Positions 7,440-12,743 of a stretch of DNA of 12,870 nucleotides are shown one piece after another (position 1 is the first letter of the stretch; every line of letters starts with the position of its first letter). The position numbers were made by a program, and so were the translations under genes. The notes under the pieces were generated by a model. The model had not been told where the DNA came from and searched no databases. It worked only from the letters and a program-made list of their open reading frames with translations. The DNA comes from an uncultured Methanobrevibacter sp. GTDB lineage: Archaea; Methanobacteriota; Methanobacteria; Methanobacteriales; Methanobacteriaceae. The stretch spans positions 1-12,870 of the forward strand of contig NZ_ONER01000047.1 of assembly GCF_900316895.1 (NCBI RefSeq). The letters run 5' to 3'.

Positions 7440-7667
7440 TTAATCTTCAGGAGCTTCAATAGGTGCTGAACTGTCAATAGCTAAAGCAATGTCTTCTGCT
7501 TTTACAGTTTTTCTTTTTGCGTATTTTGCATAAACAATTGCTCTTTTGGAGAGTTCTTCCATGTACTCTTCGATGTGTTCGGTTAATGCATCTACTGCAT
7601 CAGCACTTACTCTTTCAGCACCAGCTTCTTGGATAGTCCTTTTTACAGGAGCTTTAGGAATTGCCAT
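7440..7667 (-). CDS. archaeal histone (HMf family) with short acidic tail
   Basis: A 75-residue histone-fold protein that dimerises and wraps DNA. MAIPKAPVKRTIQEAGAERV opens helix 1, and KRKTVKAEDIALAI (residues 51-64) is the conserved L2-helix 3 block. Compared with HMfB, the DNA-contacting Arg10, Arg19, Lys53 and Thr54 are kept, as is Gly16. Position 49, His in HMfB where it pairs with Asp59 between dimers, is Tyr here, and Gly51 is Lys. The C-terminus extends past the fold as SSAPIEAPED, which is acidic; typical archaeal histones end near residue 67-69. I chose ATG 7667 because GGAGGT at 7675-7680 lies 7 nt upstream; the 23 additional in-frame codons upstream are not family sequence. Single gene, with a terminator downstream at 7287-7323. 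Confidence 0.95.
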   Translation of the reverse strand: MAIPKAPVKRTIQEAGAERVSADAVDALTEHIEEYMEELSKRAIVYAKYAKRKTVKAEDIALAIDSSAPIEAPED

Positions 7668-7816
7668 ATTTTTTACCTCCTTTATATAAGTATATTCATA
7701 ATGTGATATTAAAACTTTTCTTATTTTGAACAACATTACTTAATAAAATTAGAGTATTATTGCAGTTATATTGGGAAAATTAGAGAAATGTTTATAGTTA
7801 TATGAAATTATGACAA

Positions 7817-8512
7817 TTATTCATAATCTTCACAAAAACTTCCAAAGGATATGGAATGTCCTAAATGACAATAATATTCTGTATACCCTTCGCTATCGAA
7901 ATCCCCAACAATTCCGCCTCCGCTATCTAAAAATTCTTCGTAGCAATGTCTGCAGTTCAAGTTACAATGACCCCCACGAACTGTTTTAGTCTTTTCTGTT
8001 TTTTTGCGGATTATGTCTTTTTCTTTTGGGATTATAACTGTTTCTTGTTTTTTGTTCACATTTGCCAATTCTGTTTTTATGAAGTATTTAATTTCTTCAT
8101 CACTCATTTCTTCTTTTTTATGGATTAGCTTATATTTTAAATCATCCTTAATGAAAAGCACATGTTTTTGGCGAATATTGTTTTTTCTTATTTCTGATTG
8201 GATTTCTTCTGATTCAAATATTTCATCAATTCTTTTCAATATTTTCTTTTCTTCCTCTTCTTTTTCTTTAGCTATTCTTTCCCTATTTTTTTCCATAGCC
8301 TCATGAATTGATTTTAATAAAGGTTTTTTCTGTTTTATGTCTGTGCGGTCTATTTTTGCTCCACAGTTCATGCAAAACTTATCCTCTTTTCTTATTTTAG
8401 CTCCGCAGTTTGTGCAAAAGTTATCCTCATTTTTCAATTTTGTTCCGCAGCTTGTGCAAAAGTTATCATCTTTTCCTATTTTAGCTCCACAGTTAGTACA
8501 AAAATTGGCCAT
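7817..8512 (-). CDS. zinc-ribbon repeat protein with coiled coil and C-terminal Cys/His cluster
   Basis: A 231-residue soluble protein. Residues 2-57 are four tandem copies of a 14-residue half zinc ribbon of the form NFCTNCGAKIxKED, each with one CxxC (C5/C8, C19/C22, C33/C36, C47/C50). They probably pair into two zinc ribbons. A highly charged helix follows (SIHEAMEKNRERIAKEKEEE onward), likely coiled coil, then a segment ending FIKTELANVNKK. The last ~50 residues hold GGHCNLNCRHCYEEF and YYCHLGHSISFGSFCEDYE, a second probable metal site. I chose ATG 8512 (MANFC), where the repeat begins, over GTG 8521; neither has a strong ribosome binding site. The function is unknown; such zinc-ribbon proteins are common and unassigned in methanogens. 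It is a single gene between the histone and the dehydrogenase. Confidence 0.85.
   Translation of the reverse strand: MANFCTNCGAKIGKDDNFCTSCGTKLKNEDNFCTNCGAKIRKEDKFCMNCGAKIDRTDIKQKKPLLKSIHEAMEKNRERIAKEKEEEEKKILKRIDEIFESEEIQSEIRKNNIRQKHVLFIKDDLKYKLIHKKEEMSDEEIKYFIKTELANVNKKQETVIIPKEKDIIRKKTEKTKTVRGGHCNLNCRHCYEEFLDSGGGIVGDFDSEGYTEYYCHLGHSISFGSFCEDYE
8342..8509 (-). repeat. four tandem 42-bp units encoding CxxC half-ribbons
   Basis: Within the zinc-ribbon gene the same 14-codon unit occurs four times without gaps. Shared DNA words such as GCAAAAGTTATC on the plus strand recur at the 42-bp period. This is consistent with recent duplication inside the gene. Confidence 0.8.
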
Positions 8513-8560
8513 ATTACACACTTCTCAAATTAGTCTTCTTAAACAAATTTCAGTTAAAAA

Positions 8561-8580
8561 AATTATTTATATTTTTTGTG
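8561..8580 (-). promoter_or_regulatory. promoter of the zinc-ribbon repeat gene
   Basis: The minus strand reads CACAAAAAATATAAATAATT, an A-rich BRE-like stretch running into a TATA box. Transcription would start near 8540, leaving a leader of about 30 nt before ATG 8512. Confidence 0.5.
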
Positions 8581-8590
8581 ATGTGGATTA

Positions 8591-8627
8591 AATAAAAAAA
8601 GAAAAAAAATAAATGATAGAATCATTT
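8591..8627 (-). terminator. terminator of the 3-hydroxyacyl-CoA dehydrogenase gene
   Basis: On the minus strand AAATGAT-TCT-ATCATTT is a perfect 7-bp stem with a 3-nt loop that overlaps the stop codon. It is followed by ATTTTTTTTCTTTTTTTATTT. Confidence 0.78.
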
Positions 8628-9561
8628 AGTATTCGTAGAATCCTTTACCCGCATTGATACCAGTTTCGCCGGCATCTATTTTTTCCTTAAGCTTTAGGGC
8701 AATTTTGCCTTGGGTGGTCTCAGGGTCTTGGGACTTAGGATCCATAAGAATAATGTTATATGCAGTTACAAGACCTACAATATCTAAAATCTGGAATGGT
8801 CCATTTGGTGAACCGGTAGCAAGTCTCCAGGTTAAATCAATTGTTTCAGGTTCTGCAACTTCTTCAGCCCATAGGGCCTGTCCTGCGGATAGGAACGGAA
8901 CGAGCAATGAATTAAGCACATATCCAGGTTGTTCTTTCAGGACTTTAATTGGAACCATGTTGATGTCTTCTGCAAACTGGACAATGGTATCAAAGTATTC
9001 CTGTTCAGTTCCAGGATGAGGCATGACTTCTGCAGTGTTTTGAGCCCATATGTTGTTTGCAAAGTGGAATGCAAGATACTTCTCAGGCCTTCCGGTGTAT
9101 TGCGCAAATTGGCTTGGAAGTAACGTGGATGAGTTTGTCACAACAATTGTTTTTTCCGGAAGATACTTTGCTAGCTCCTCATAAAATGGGATTTTTTGAT
9201 TAGGATCTTCTGCAATTGCTTCAATTACAAGGTCGGCATCCTCTGCTGCTTCTTCATAACTTGTAGTTAATGTCAGACTGTCAAATGCTTTTTGAGCTTG
9301 CTCTTTTAAAGAATCTATCTCTTCATCGCTTAGGTCAGTTTTTTTGCTAAATCCCCTGCAGTATGCAGTTTTATCGGTTTTCATTTGTTCAAGTGTGCCT
9401 AAATAGATGTTTAATAATCTTTCAAATTTAGGTTTTGCTCTTTCAATTGAACCTTCACTTCTTAACCAAACGGTCACATCGAATCCGCAGAATGCAGATT
9501 GATAAGCAATCTGACTGCCTAATACGCCTCCTCCAGCTACTACTACTTTTTTAATATCCAT
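8626..9561 (-). CDS. 3-hydroxyacyl-CoA dehydrogenase family protein
   Basis: A 311-residue NAD-dependent dehydrogenase of the 3HCDH family, which oxidises 3-hydroxyacyl-CoA or related hydroxy acids. Rossmann domain: MDIKKVVVAGGGVLGSQIA (GxGxxG at residues 10-15), then ADLVIEAIAED, the NSSTLLPSQ loop, and LAFHFANN with the catalytic-type His and a following Glu (AEVMPHPG). C-terminal domain: QPGYVLNSLLVPFLSAGQAL, GPFQILDIVGLVTAYNI and the terminal GKGFYEY. Typical monofunctional enzymes have ~280-290 residues; this subgroup carries an insertion (residues ~40-90) as in Firmicutes homologues. The start is MDIKK at 9561, with GGTGAT a few nt upstream; an ATG at 9573 precedes that Shine-Dalgarno. 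Methanogens lack beta-oxidation, so the substrate is unclear and transfer from bacteria is possible (inference). It is monocistronic. Confidence 0.92.
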   Translation of the reverse strand: MDIKKVVVAGGGVLGSQIAYQSAFCGFDVTVWLRSEGSIERAKPKFERLLNIYLGTLEQMKTDKTAYCRGFSKKTDLSDEEIDSLKEQAQKAFDSLTLTTSYEEAAEDADLVIEAIAEDPNQKIPFYEELAKYLPEKTIVVTNSSTLLPSQFAQYTGRPEKYLAFHFANNIWAQNTAEVMPHPGTEQEYFDTIVQFAEDINMVPIKVLKEQPGYVLNSLLVPFLSAGQALWAEEVAEPETIDLTWRLATGSPNGPFQILDIVGLVTAYNIILMDPKSQDPETTQGKIALKLKEKIDAGETGINAGKGFYEY

Positions 9562-9785
9562 TTGAATCACCATCTAAATGTATGAATTATATTCTATCAA
9601 AAAATTAAAAAAGTTAAATATAATCCGTTATTTATTATTATAAATATTTAAAATATTTAAAATTTTTTAAATAATTCTTTATTATGCAATTGGTAAATGG
9701 TGTTATGTAAAGCCAGAGGAAGTTCGCCTAAAAGTTGCCTGATATTGAAATGTTATTCTGACTTTGTCAATTGTTTTTTTCAAAA

Positions 9786-9802
9786 CAAAAAATATATAAA
9801 TT
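9786..9802 (+). promoter_or_regulatory. BRE/TATA element of repeat copy A
   Basis: CAAAAAATATATAAATT is a strong archaeal promoter sequence. It lies ~95 bp before the tRNA, so its transcript would have a ~65-nt leader. A weaker TTAAAATA at 9852-9859 is better spaced for direct tRNA initiation. Confidence 0.55.
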
Positions 9803-9862
9803 CACTAATTTAATATTAATTTAGAGAATTAGTATTTAATTAGGAATTTACTTAAAATACAT

Positions 9863-9882
9863 TTATTCAAACATTTGAATAT
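9863..9882. promoter_or_regulatory. near-palindrome before tRNA-Gln, same motif as the right-end operators
   Basis: TTATTCAAACATTTGAATAT differs from the perfect palindrome at 12674-12693 at the centre (C for T) and the last base. It sits between the TTAAAATA element and the first tRNA base (9889), where a bound protein would block initiation. Confidence 0.5.
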
Positions 9883-9888
9883 TCTCAT

Positions 9889-9960
9889 AGTCCCGTAGGG
9901 TAGCGGCAATCCTTTTGGGCCCTGGACCCAAAGACAGCGGTTCGACTCCGCTCGGGACTA
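9889..9960 (+). tRNA. tRNA-Gln, anticodon CTG
   Basis: A 72-nt cloverleaf. Acceptor AGTCCCG/CGGGACT (7 bp, A1-U72), D stem GGGT/ATCC with GG in the loop, anticodon stem TTGGG/CCCAA around loop CCCTGGA, variable AGAC, T stem AGCGG/CCGCT with loop TTCGACT, discriminator A, CCA not encoded. The A1-U72 pair is the feature by which archaeal GatDE recognises Gln-tRNA(Gln), and CTG at loop positions 34-36 reads CAG, so Gln is the best identity. Position 33 is C instead of the nearly universal U. A T-rich stretch (9973-9987) follows. Confidence 0.9.
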
Positions 9961-9972
9961 CTTATTATCTAA

Positions 9973-9987
9973 TTATTTTTATTTTTT
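9973..9987 (+). terminator. U-tract terminator of tRNA-Gln
   Basis: TTATTTTTATTTTTT starts 13 nt after the tRNA. This is a typical archaeal oligo-U termination site without a hairpin. Confidence 0.55.
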
Positions 9988-10002
9988 CAGTCTGTTTCTA
10001 TA

Positions 10003-10050
10003 GCACTATATTTTTTAGTGCAGGGTATATGATATAATTTATATTATATC
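10003..10050. other. two inverted repeats in the gap between tRNA-Gln and the DUF1847 gene
   Basis: GCACTA-TATTTTT-TAGTGC (10003-10021) and GATATAA-TTTATA-TTATATC (10031-10050) stand side by side. The second contains TATA-like sequence on both strands. The rest of the 286-bp gap (9961-10246) shows no convincing gene. An AAGGAGAATGG at about 10080 leads only to a 9-codon frame. The DUF1847 promoter is not clear. Confidence 0.4.
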
Positions 10051-10246
10051 GGAGAACAAACAATAATCATAAACCACTAAGGAGAATGGACATTTCTTCG
10101 CAGCATCAAGATTAAAAATATTCTGGGATAATCTCATGTTATTTCAACTGATGAGTTTGATAGTTTCAGATGGAATAAACATATGAGTGTACTTTATTTC
10201 TTATTTGGTGACAAAATTTAATGGAATAATCATTGGGGGAAGTATA

Positions 10247-10876
10247 ATGAAAAACTACTCATGTAACAATTGTAGAATAATAAACTGCAAACATCAGGAC
10301 AGGCAATATCCTAAGTTCTGTCCAACAAAAGAATTAACAAGCGATGAAATAATTGAAATCGAAAAACTGTACAATGAAGACAACAACAAAGAAATATCAA
10401 GGATTTCCGCTGAAATAGAAGAAGAGTTCTACTGCAAATACACTAGAGTAGAAGAAATCATAGAATTTGCCAAAAGACTAAAAATGAATAAGATAGGAAT
10501 AGCTGCATGCGTGGGACTGATGGATGAAAGCATAACATTTGCAAAAATCCTGGAAAAACACGACCTTGAAGTATATTCTGCTGCATGTAAAGTCGGAGCA
10601 ATGAAAAAAACAGAAATAGCTGGGCTGGATGAGGAAAAAACAGCCATAACAGGAAATATAATGTGCAACCCGATACTGCAGGCAAAAATTCTCAACAATG
10701 AAAAAACAGACCTTAACGTAATAATAGGATTATGTGTAGGCCATGACAGCCTGTTTTATAAATACTCTGAGGCTCTGTGCACTACACTTGTGACAAAAGA
10801 CAAGGTTCTTGCACACAATCCGGTAGGGGCATTATATCAGACAAACACATATTACAAGAAGTTAATGAATGATTAA
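10247..10876 (+). CDS. DUF1847 family predicted metal-binding protein
   Basis: A 209-residue protein of the DUF1847 family, found in methanogens and anaerobic bacteria, with no established biochemical role. The N-terminus holds a Cys cluster (C6, C9, C14, C25: MKNYSCNNCRIINCKHQ then FCPTKE) that probably binds a metal or Fe-S centre. The body carries the family blocks KIGIAACVGLMDES, VYSAACKVGAMKK, a MCNPILQA motif, NVIIGLCVGHDSLFYKYS and the ending DKVLAHNPVGALYQT. ATG 10247 follows GGGGGAAG at 10233-10240. In-frame codons back to 10187 are AT-rich and outside the family. It converges with the ferredoxin gene, 39 bp away. The Cys-rich nature of both neighbours suggests redox or metal physiology, but that is only context. 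Confidence 0.88.
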   Translation: MKNYSCNNCRIINCKHQDRQYPKFCPTKELTSDEIIEIEKLYNEDNNKEISRISAEIEEEFYCKYTRVEEIIEFAKRLKMNKIGIAACVGLMDESITFAKILEKHDLEVYSAACKVGAMKKTEIAGLDEEKTAITGNIMCNPILQAKILNNEKTDLNVIIGLCVGHDSLFYKYSEALCTTLVTKDKVLAHNPVGALYQTNTYYKKLMND

Positions 10877-10915
10877 AAGTCAGTAAAAATAGATAAAAAG
10901 GAATGATTTGAAGTT

Positions 10916-11095
10916 TCATTCGATTGTTATGCATTCGTTGGGACACATGTCTACACAGGTTTCACAGTAACTGCATTCCTCAGGTTCATTGACGGTTAAT
11001 TTGCCGTCTTTAAGAAGCAGGACTTCCATTGGACAGACGTCAGTGCAGTCTCCGCAATCATCACATTTGTTGGTGTCTATTGTAATGTCAGCCAT
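10916..11095 (-). CDS. 2[4Fe-4S] ferredoxin
   Basis: A 59-residue bacterial-type ferredoxin, a small electron carrier in the cytoplasm. Two cluster motifs are complete: C11xxC14xxC17xxxC21P and C41xxC44xxC47xxxC51P, with an extra Cys55. The sequence starts MADITIDTNKCDDCGDCTDV. ATG 11095 was chosen because GGAGGT lies 8 nt upstream; the ATG at 11110 lies before that site. It is the last gene of a three-gene minus-strand cluster, 39 bp after the Cys-rich zinc-ribbon gene. A hairpin in that gap (11123-11146) may set its level separately. The electron partner is unknown. Confidence 0.95.
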   Translation of the reverse strand: MADITIDTNKCDDCGDCTDVCPMEVLLLKDGKLTVNEPEECSYCETCVDMCPNECITIE

Positions 11096-11106
11096 TTTTT
11101 TTACCT

Positions 11107-11146
11107 CCAAAATAATAAAAGTAGAGTATGTTTTTTAGCATACTCT
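11107..11146 (-). terminator. intercistronic hairpin before the ferredoxin gene
   Basis: AGAGTATG-TTTTTTAG-CATACTCT is a perfect 8-bp inverted repeat that overlaps the stop codon (11135-11137) of the upstream gene. On the minus strand it is followed by ACTTTTATTATTTT and then the ferredoxin Shine-Dalgarno. It could be a partial terminator or an RNA-processing site that uncouples ferredoxin expression from the regulator. Confidence 0.55.
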
Positions 11147-11422
11147 GTGTCCACAGCATTTTTCAGGGTCATGTGGGATATTAGGGTCATGGTGGTCAGG
11201 ATATGGTTTTCCACATGTCAGCGGACCTCTTCCACGGGCGGATCCGCAGCAGCCTCCCATCCTTTTGTTGTGATTCAATATGGAATCGATATCCAAGCCT
11301 TCAACTTCTCCAACATATTCTATGGTTTTGCTGTGGCATTTCGGACACATTTCGTGTTCTCCGTTCAAGGTTATCCAATTGAAACCGCATTCTTTGCATA
11401 TATATTCTAGATTGTCAGCCAT
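11135..11422 (-). CDS. Cys-rich zinc-ribbon protein (95 residues)
   Basis: Small protein with ten cysteines. Residues 9-29 form a zinc ribbon (C9xxC12 ... C26xxC29: YICKECGFNW, EMCPKCHSK) closely resembling the first ribbon of the neighbouring DUF134 regulator (YLCEDCGFQW, EECPDCKST), so the two probably share an origin. The C-terminal half adds GGCCGSARGRG, C70, an HHDPNIPHDPEKCC run and a terminal GHRVC, a His/Cys-rich tail that could bind Fe-S, zinc or another metal. I do not know a named family for the whole protein. It lies 15 bp after the regulator gene and 39 bp before ferredoxin, in apparent operon order. A role as metal- or redox-sensing partner of the regulator is only inference. 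Confidence 0.85.
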   Translation of the reverse strand: MADNLEYICKECGFNWITLNGEHEMCPKCHSKTIEYVGEVEGLDIDSILNHNKRMGGCCGSARGRGPLTCGKPYPDHHDPNIPHDPEKCCGHRVC

Positions 11423-11437
11423 TTAACTCATCTCTTT

Positions 11438-11965
11438 TTAAATATTGCATAATCCTCTTCCCTGTAGTGGTGAACCGCATTCAGGGCAGGTTTTTGTTCT
11501 GCATGGAACGCCTCTAATCTTTGGCTCTGTGTAACCGCAGTTAGGGCAACTGCATGTGTCATTTGACATTTGATTTCTTCTATTGTTTGTATTTAATTTG
11601 CGAATGTTTGTTGATTTGCAATCAGGACATTCCTCGTATTCTTTTTCTGGATTTGACCATTGAAAACCACAGTCTTCGCATAAGTACTTGTTCGGATCAA
11701 TCATTGTATCACCTTTTACAACAACTATTGGTCGGCCTTCAATTAGGGAAGTGGCTAGTTTATGTCTTGCGGAATTCAGAATTCTGTGAAAAGTTGACTG
11801 TGAAATTCCCATGAATTCAGCAGCTTCAGTTTGCTTTATATCATGATAGTCTTTAAATCTGATAGCTTCAAACTCATCCACTGATAATTCGATTGGTTTT
11901 CGGTTCCTGTTCAACTCATGTTTGTGACATGTAACTACTCTTCTCATTCTTTTAGGTCTTACCAT
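11438..11965 (-). CDS. DUF134 (UPF0251) DNA-binding protein fused to two zinc ribbons
   Basis: A 175-residue regulator. Residues 1-85 are the DUF134 domain, a sigma-70-region-4-like helix-turn-helix protein: MVRPKRMRRVV, ELSVDEFEAIRFKDY and the HTH EAAEFMGISQSTFHRILNSA (about 48-67). Then comes zinc ribbon 1 (C96xxC99, C113xxC116). After a linker comes a Cys-rich second ribbon (C138, C140, C143, C155, C160, C163, C173: CSCPNCGYTEPKIRGVPC then CPECGSPLQGRG). Plain DUF134 proteins are ~100-130 residues, so the ribbons are an added sensory or interaction part. ATG 11965 has GGGGAG upstream. A palindrome between its TATA box and start suggests autoregulation. It leads the cluster with the Cys-rich protein and ferredoxin. 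Confidence 0.92.
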   Translation of the reverse strand: MVRPKRMRRVVTCHKHELNRNRKPIELSVDEFEAIRFKDYHDIKQTEAAEFMGISQSTFHRILNSARHKLATSLIEGRPIVVVKGDTMIDPNKYLCEDCGFQWSNPEKEYEECPDCKSTNIRKLNTNNRRNQMSNDTCSCPNCGYTEPKIRGVPCRTKTCPECGSPLQGRGLCNI

Positions 11966-11994
11966 AATATTCTCCCCAAATGTATCTTCAGGTA

Positions 11995-12014
11995 TTATGA
12001 ATATATATTCATAA
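11995..12014. promoter_or_regulatory. 20-bp perfect palindrome, candidate operator of the DUF134 cluster
   Basis: TTATGAATATATATTCATAA has no mismatch over 20 bp. It lies directly downstream of the TATA box at 12017-12027 and at the predicted transcription start, 30 bp before the start codon. That is the usual place for an archaeal repressor site; the DUF134 protein itself is the obvious candidate. Confidence 0.6.
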
Positions 12015-12016
12015 CT

Positions 12017-12027
12017 ATTATATAAAT
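12017..12027 (-). promoter_or_regulatory. TATA box of the DUF134-ferredoxin cluster
   Basis: The minus strand reads ATTTATATAAT, a near-consensus archaeal TATA box. A start ~25 bp downstream falls near 11995 and gives a ~30-nt leader with GGGGAG. Confidence 0.6.
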
Positions 12028-12202
12028 GTTGTTGCCATATGATTGCAGAATCAGCAGAGTATGGTGATGCATCTATCTAATATAATCGGTGTTGATTGTG
12101 ATTTAAATCAAAAGTATGTTCAAAAGTATTGTTTAATGAACTATTCGTAACATTTATGGTGCAGATATCATAAATAAATTATTTTTTCATCTGTACATTG
12201 GG

Positions 12203-12418
12203 TTATTTTTTCATAATCTTTTCAAATTCAAACATTTCCTGATCTTTCATAGGATGGTTTTCATCCCAATCCTTGTCCGGATTTTTTTCGTTATAGAATT
12301 CGATTATATGAAATCCTAATCTATTTACATAAAAATGAATATTCCTTTTGTCAAAGTATGGTGTGCAGGTTTTCCATATTTTCGTATCAGGATATAGATG
12401 TACCCTAACCTGAGCCAA
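12203..12418 (-). pseudogene. C-terminal fragment of a GNAT acetyltransferase
   Basis: A 71-codon frame (TTG 12418) whose DTKIWKTCTPYFDKRNIHFY, VNRLGFHIIEFYNEKNPD and EMFEFEKIMKK match the last third of a GNAT-family N-acetyltransferase, including the conserved 'N-x-x-x-YxKxGF' tail region of the acetyl-CoA fold. Full-length members have ~150 residues. The acetyl-CoA-binding part and N-terminus are absent. The frame stays open further upstream for ~40 codons, but that translation (for example CNNFSILHCNFSNNRT) is not GNAT-like and has no ATG. No promoter or ribosome binding site precedes it. I read it as a decayed remnant, probably left when sequence next to the repeat block was rearranged. 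Confidence 0.72.
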
Positions 12419-12596
12419 AGATATTAATGCAACTATTGTTCTGTTATTGGAAAAGTTGCAGTGTAAGATACTAAAATTATTACAAACAATCGATGAAAAG
12501 CAATTATTGTCACGCCAATGCCGATATGAAATTACTTTAAAAGTTGTATGATATTCGAATATTCTTCTAGTTTAATAATATTGCTTTTATTTCAAA

Positions 12597-12613
12597 CAAA
12601 AACTATATAAATT
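12597..12613 (+). promoter_or_regulatory. BRE/TATA element of repeat copy B
   Basis: CAAAAACTATATAAATT differs from copy A at one base. A transcript from here would begin near 12633 and carry all three palindromes in a ~145-nt leader. Confidence 0.5.
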
Positions 12614-12673
12614 GATTAATTCAATATATATCTGAAGAATTAGTATTTAATTAAGAATTAAGTTAAAATACAT

Positions 12674-12693
12674 TTATTCAAATATTTGAATAA
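12674..12693. promoter_or_regulatory. palindrome 1 of the right-end operator array
   Basis: TTATTCAAATATTTGAATAA is a perfect 20-bp palindrome centred at 12683.5. It is the only one of the three that has a counterpart in front of tRNA-Gln. Confidence 0.65.
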
Positions 12694-12707
12694 TTCTTTA
12701 TAAATAA

Positions 12708-12727
12708 ATATTTAAATATTTGAATAA
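12708..12727. promoter_or_regulatory. palindrome 2 of the right-end operator array
   Basis: ATATTTAAATATTTGAATAA, with an intact right half-site and a partly degenerate left half, is centred at 12717.5, exactly 34 bp from palindrome 1. It ends 3 bp before the proximal TATA box. Confidence 0.55.
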
Positions 12728-12730
12728 TTA

Positions 12731-12738
12731 TTTATATA
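12731..12738 (+). promoter_or_regulatory. proximal TATA box of the right-edge gene
   Basis: TTTATATA lies between palindromes 2 and 3. A start ~25 bp downstream falls near 12760 and gives a ~20-nt leader with GAGG. A second TATA-like TTTATAAATA lies 34 bp upstream (12698-12707). Confidence 0.5.
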
Positions 12739-12743
12739 TGTTA

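Larger units (their letters stand above)
9730..9884 (+). repeat. promoter block, copy A (upstream of tRNA-Gln)
   Basis: About 155 bp that align almost without gaps to 12539-12696. The 3' core 9826-9881 matches 12637-12692 at 52 of 56 positions. The TATA segment at 9786-9802 matches 12597-12613 at 16 of 17, and TATA and palindrome centre are 76 bp apart in both copies. The 5' half is more diverged. Copy A ends just before the tRNA gene; copy B lies before a protein gene. Confidence 0.8.
12539..12696 (+). repeat. promoter block, copy B (upstream of the right-edge gene)
   Basis: Second copy of the block at 9730-9884; see that entry for the match. Here the shared part is followed not by a tRNA but by two more palindromes and a protein start. 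The gap 12419-12778 contains no intact gene: its left part is the open but unrecognised upstream reading of the GNAT remnant. Confidence 0.8.

Noticed and set aside
7681..7690. TTATATAAA just upstream of the histone Shine-Dalgarno (minus strand) as its TATA box.
   Set aside because: It is only ~20 bp from the start codon, so transcription would begin inside the gene, past the good GGAGGT.
7830..7970. CNLNCRHCY at the end of the zinc-ribbon protein resembles the radical-SAM CxxxCxxC motif.
   Set aside because: Only ~50 residues remain after it, with no glycine-rich SAM motif or TIM barrel; a metal-binding cluster explains it better.
8004..8591. Long plus-strand frames opposite the zinc-ribbon repeat gene.
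   Set aside because: They are Ser/Phe-rich antisense readings of a Lys/Glu/Cys-rich gene, with no ribosome binding site or family similarity.
10064..10186. Open frame reading ENGHFFAASRLKIFWDNLML on the plus strand, perhaps a gene remnant.
   Set aside because: About 37 codons, no suitable start codon, and no recognisable similarity; too weak to list as a gene.
9961..10246. Inverted repeats and a long gap before the DUF1847 gene considered as a riboswitch or ncRNA.
   Set aside because: The stems are short and AT-rich and no known riboswitch core is visible; listed only as inverted repeats.
10429..10698. Two overlapping minus-strand frames opposite the DUF1847 gene.
   Set aside because: They are antisense to a conserved family protein and lack initiation signals.
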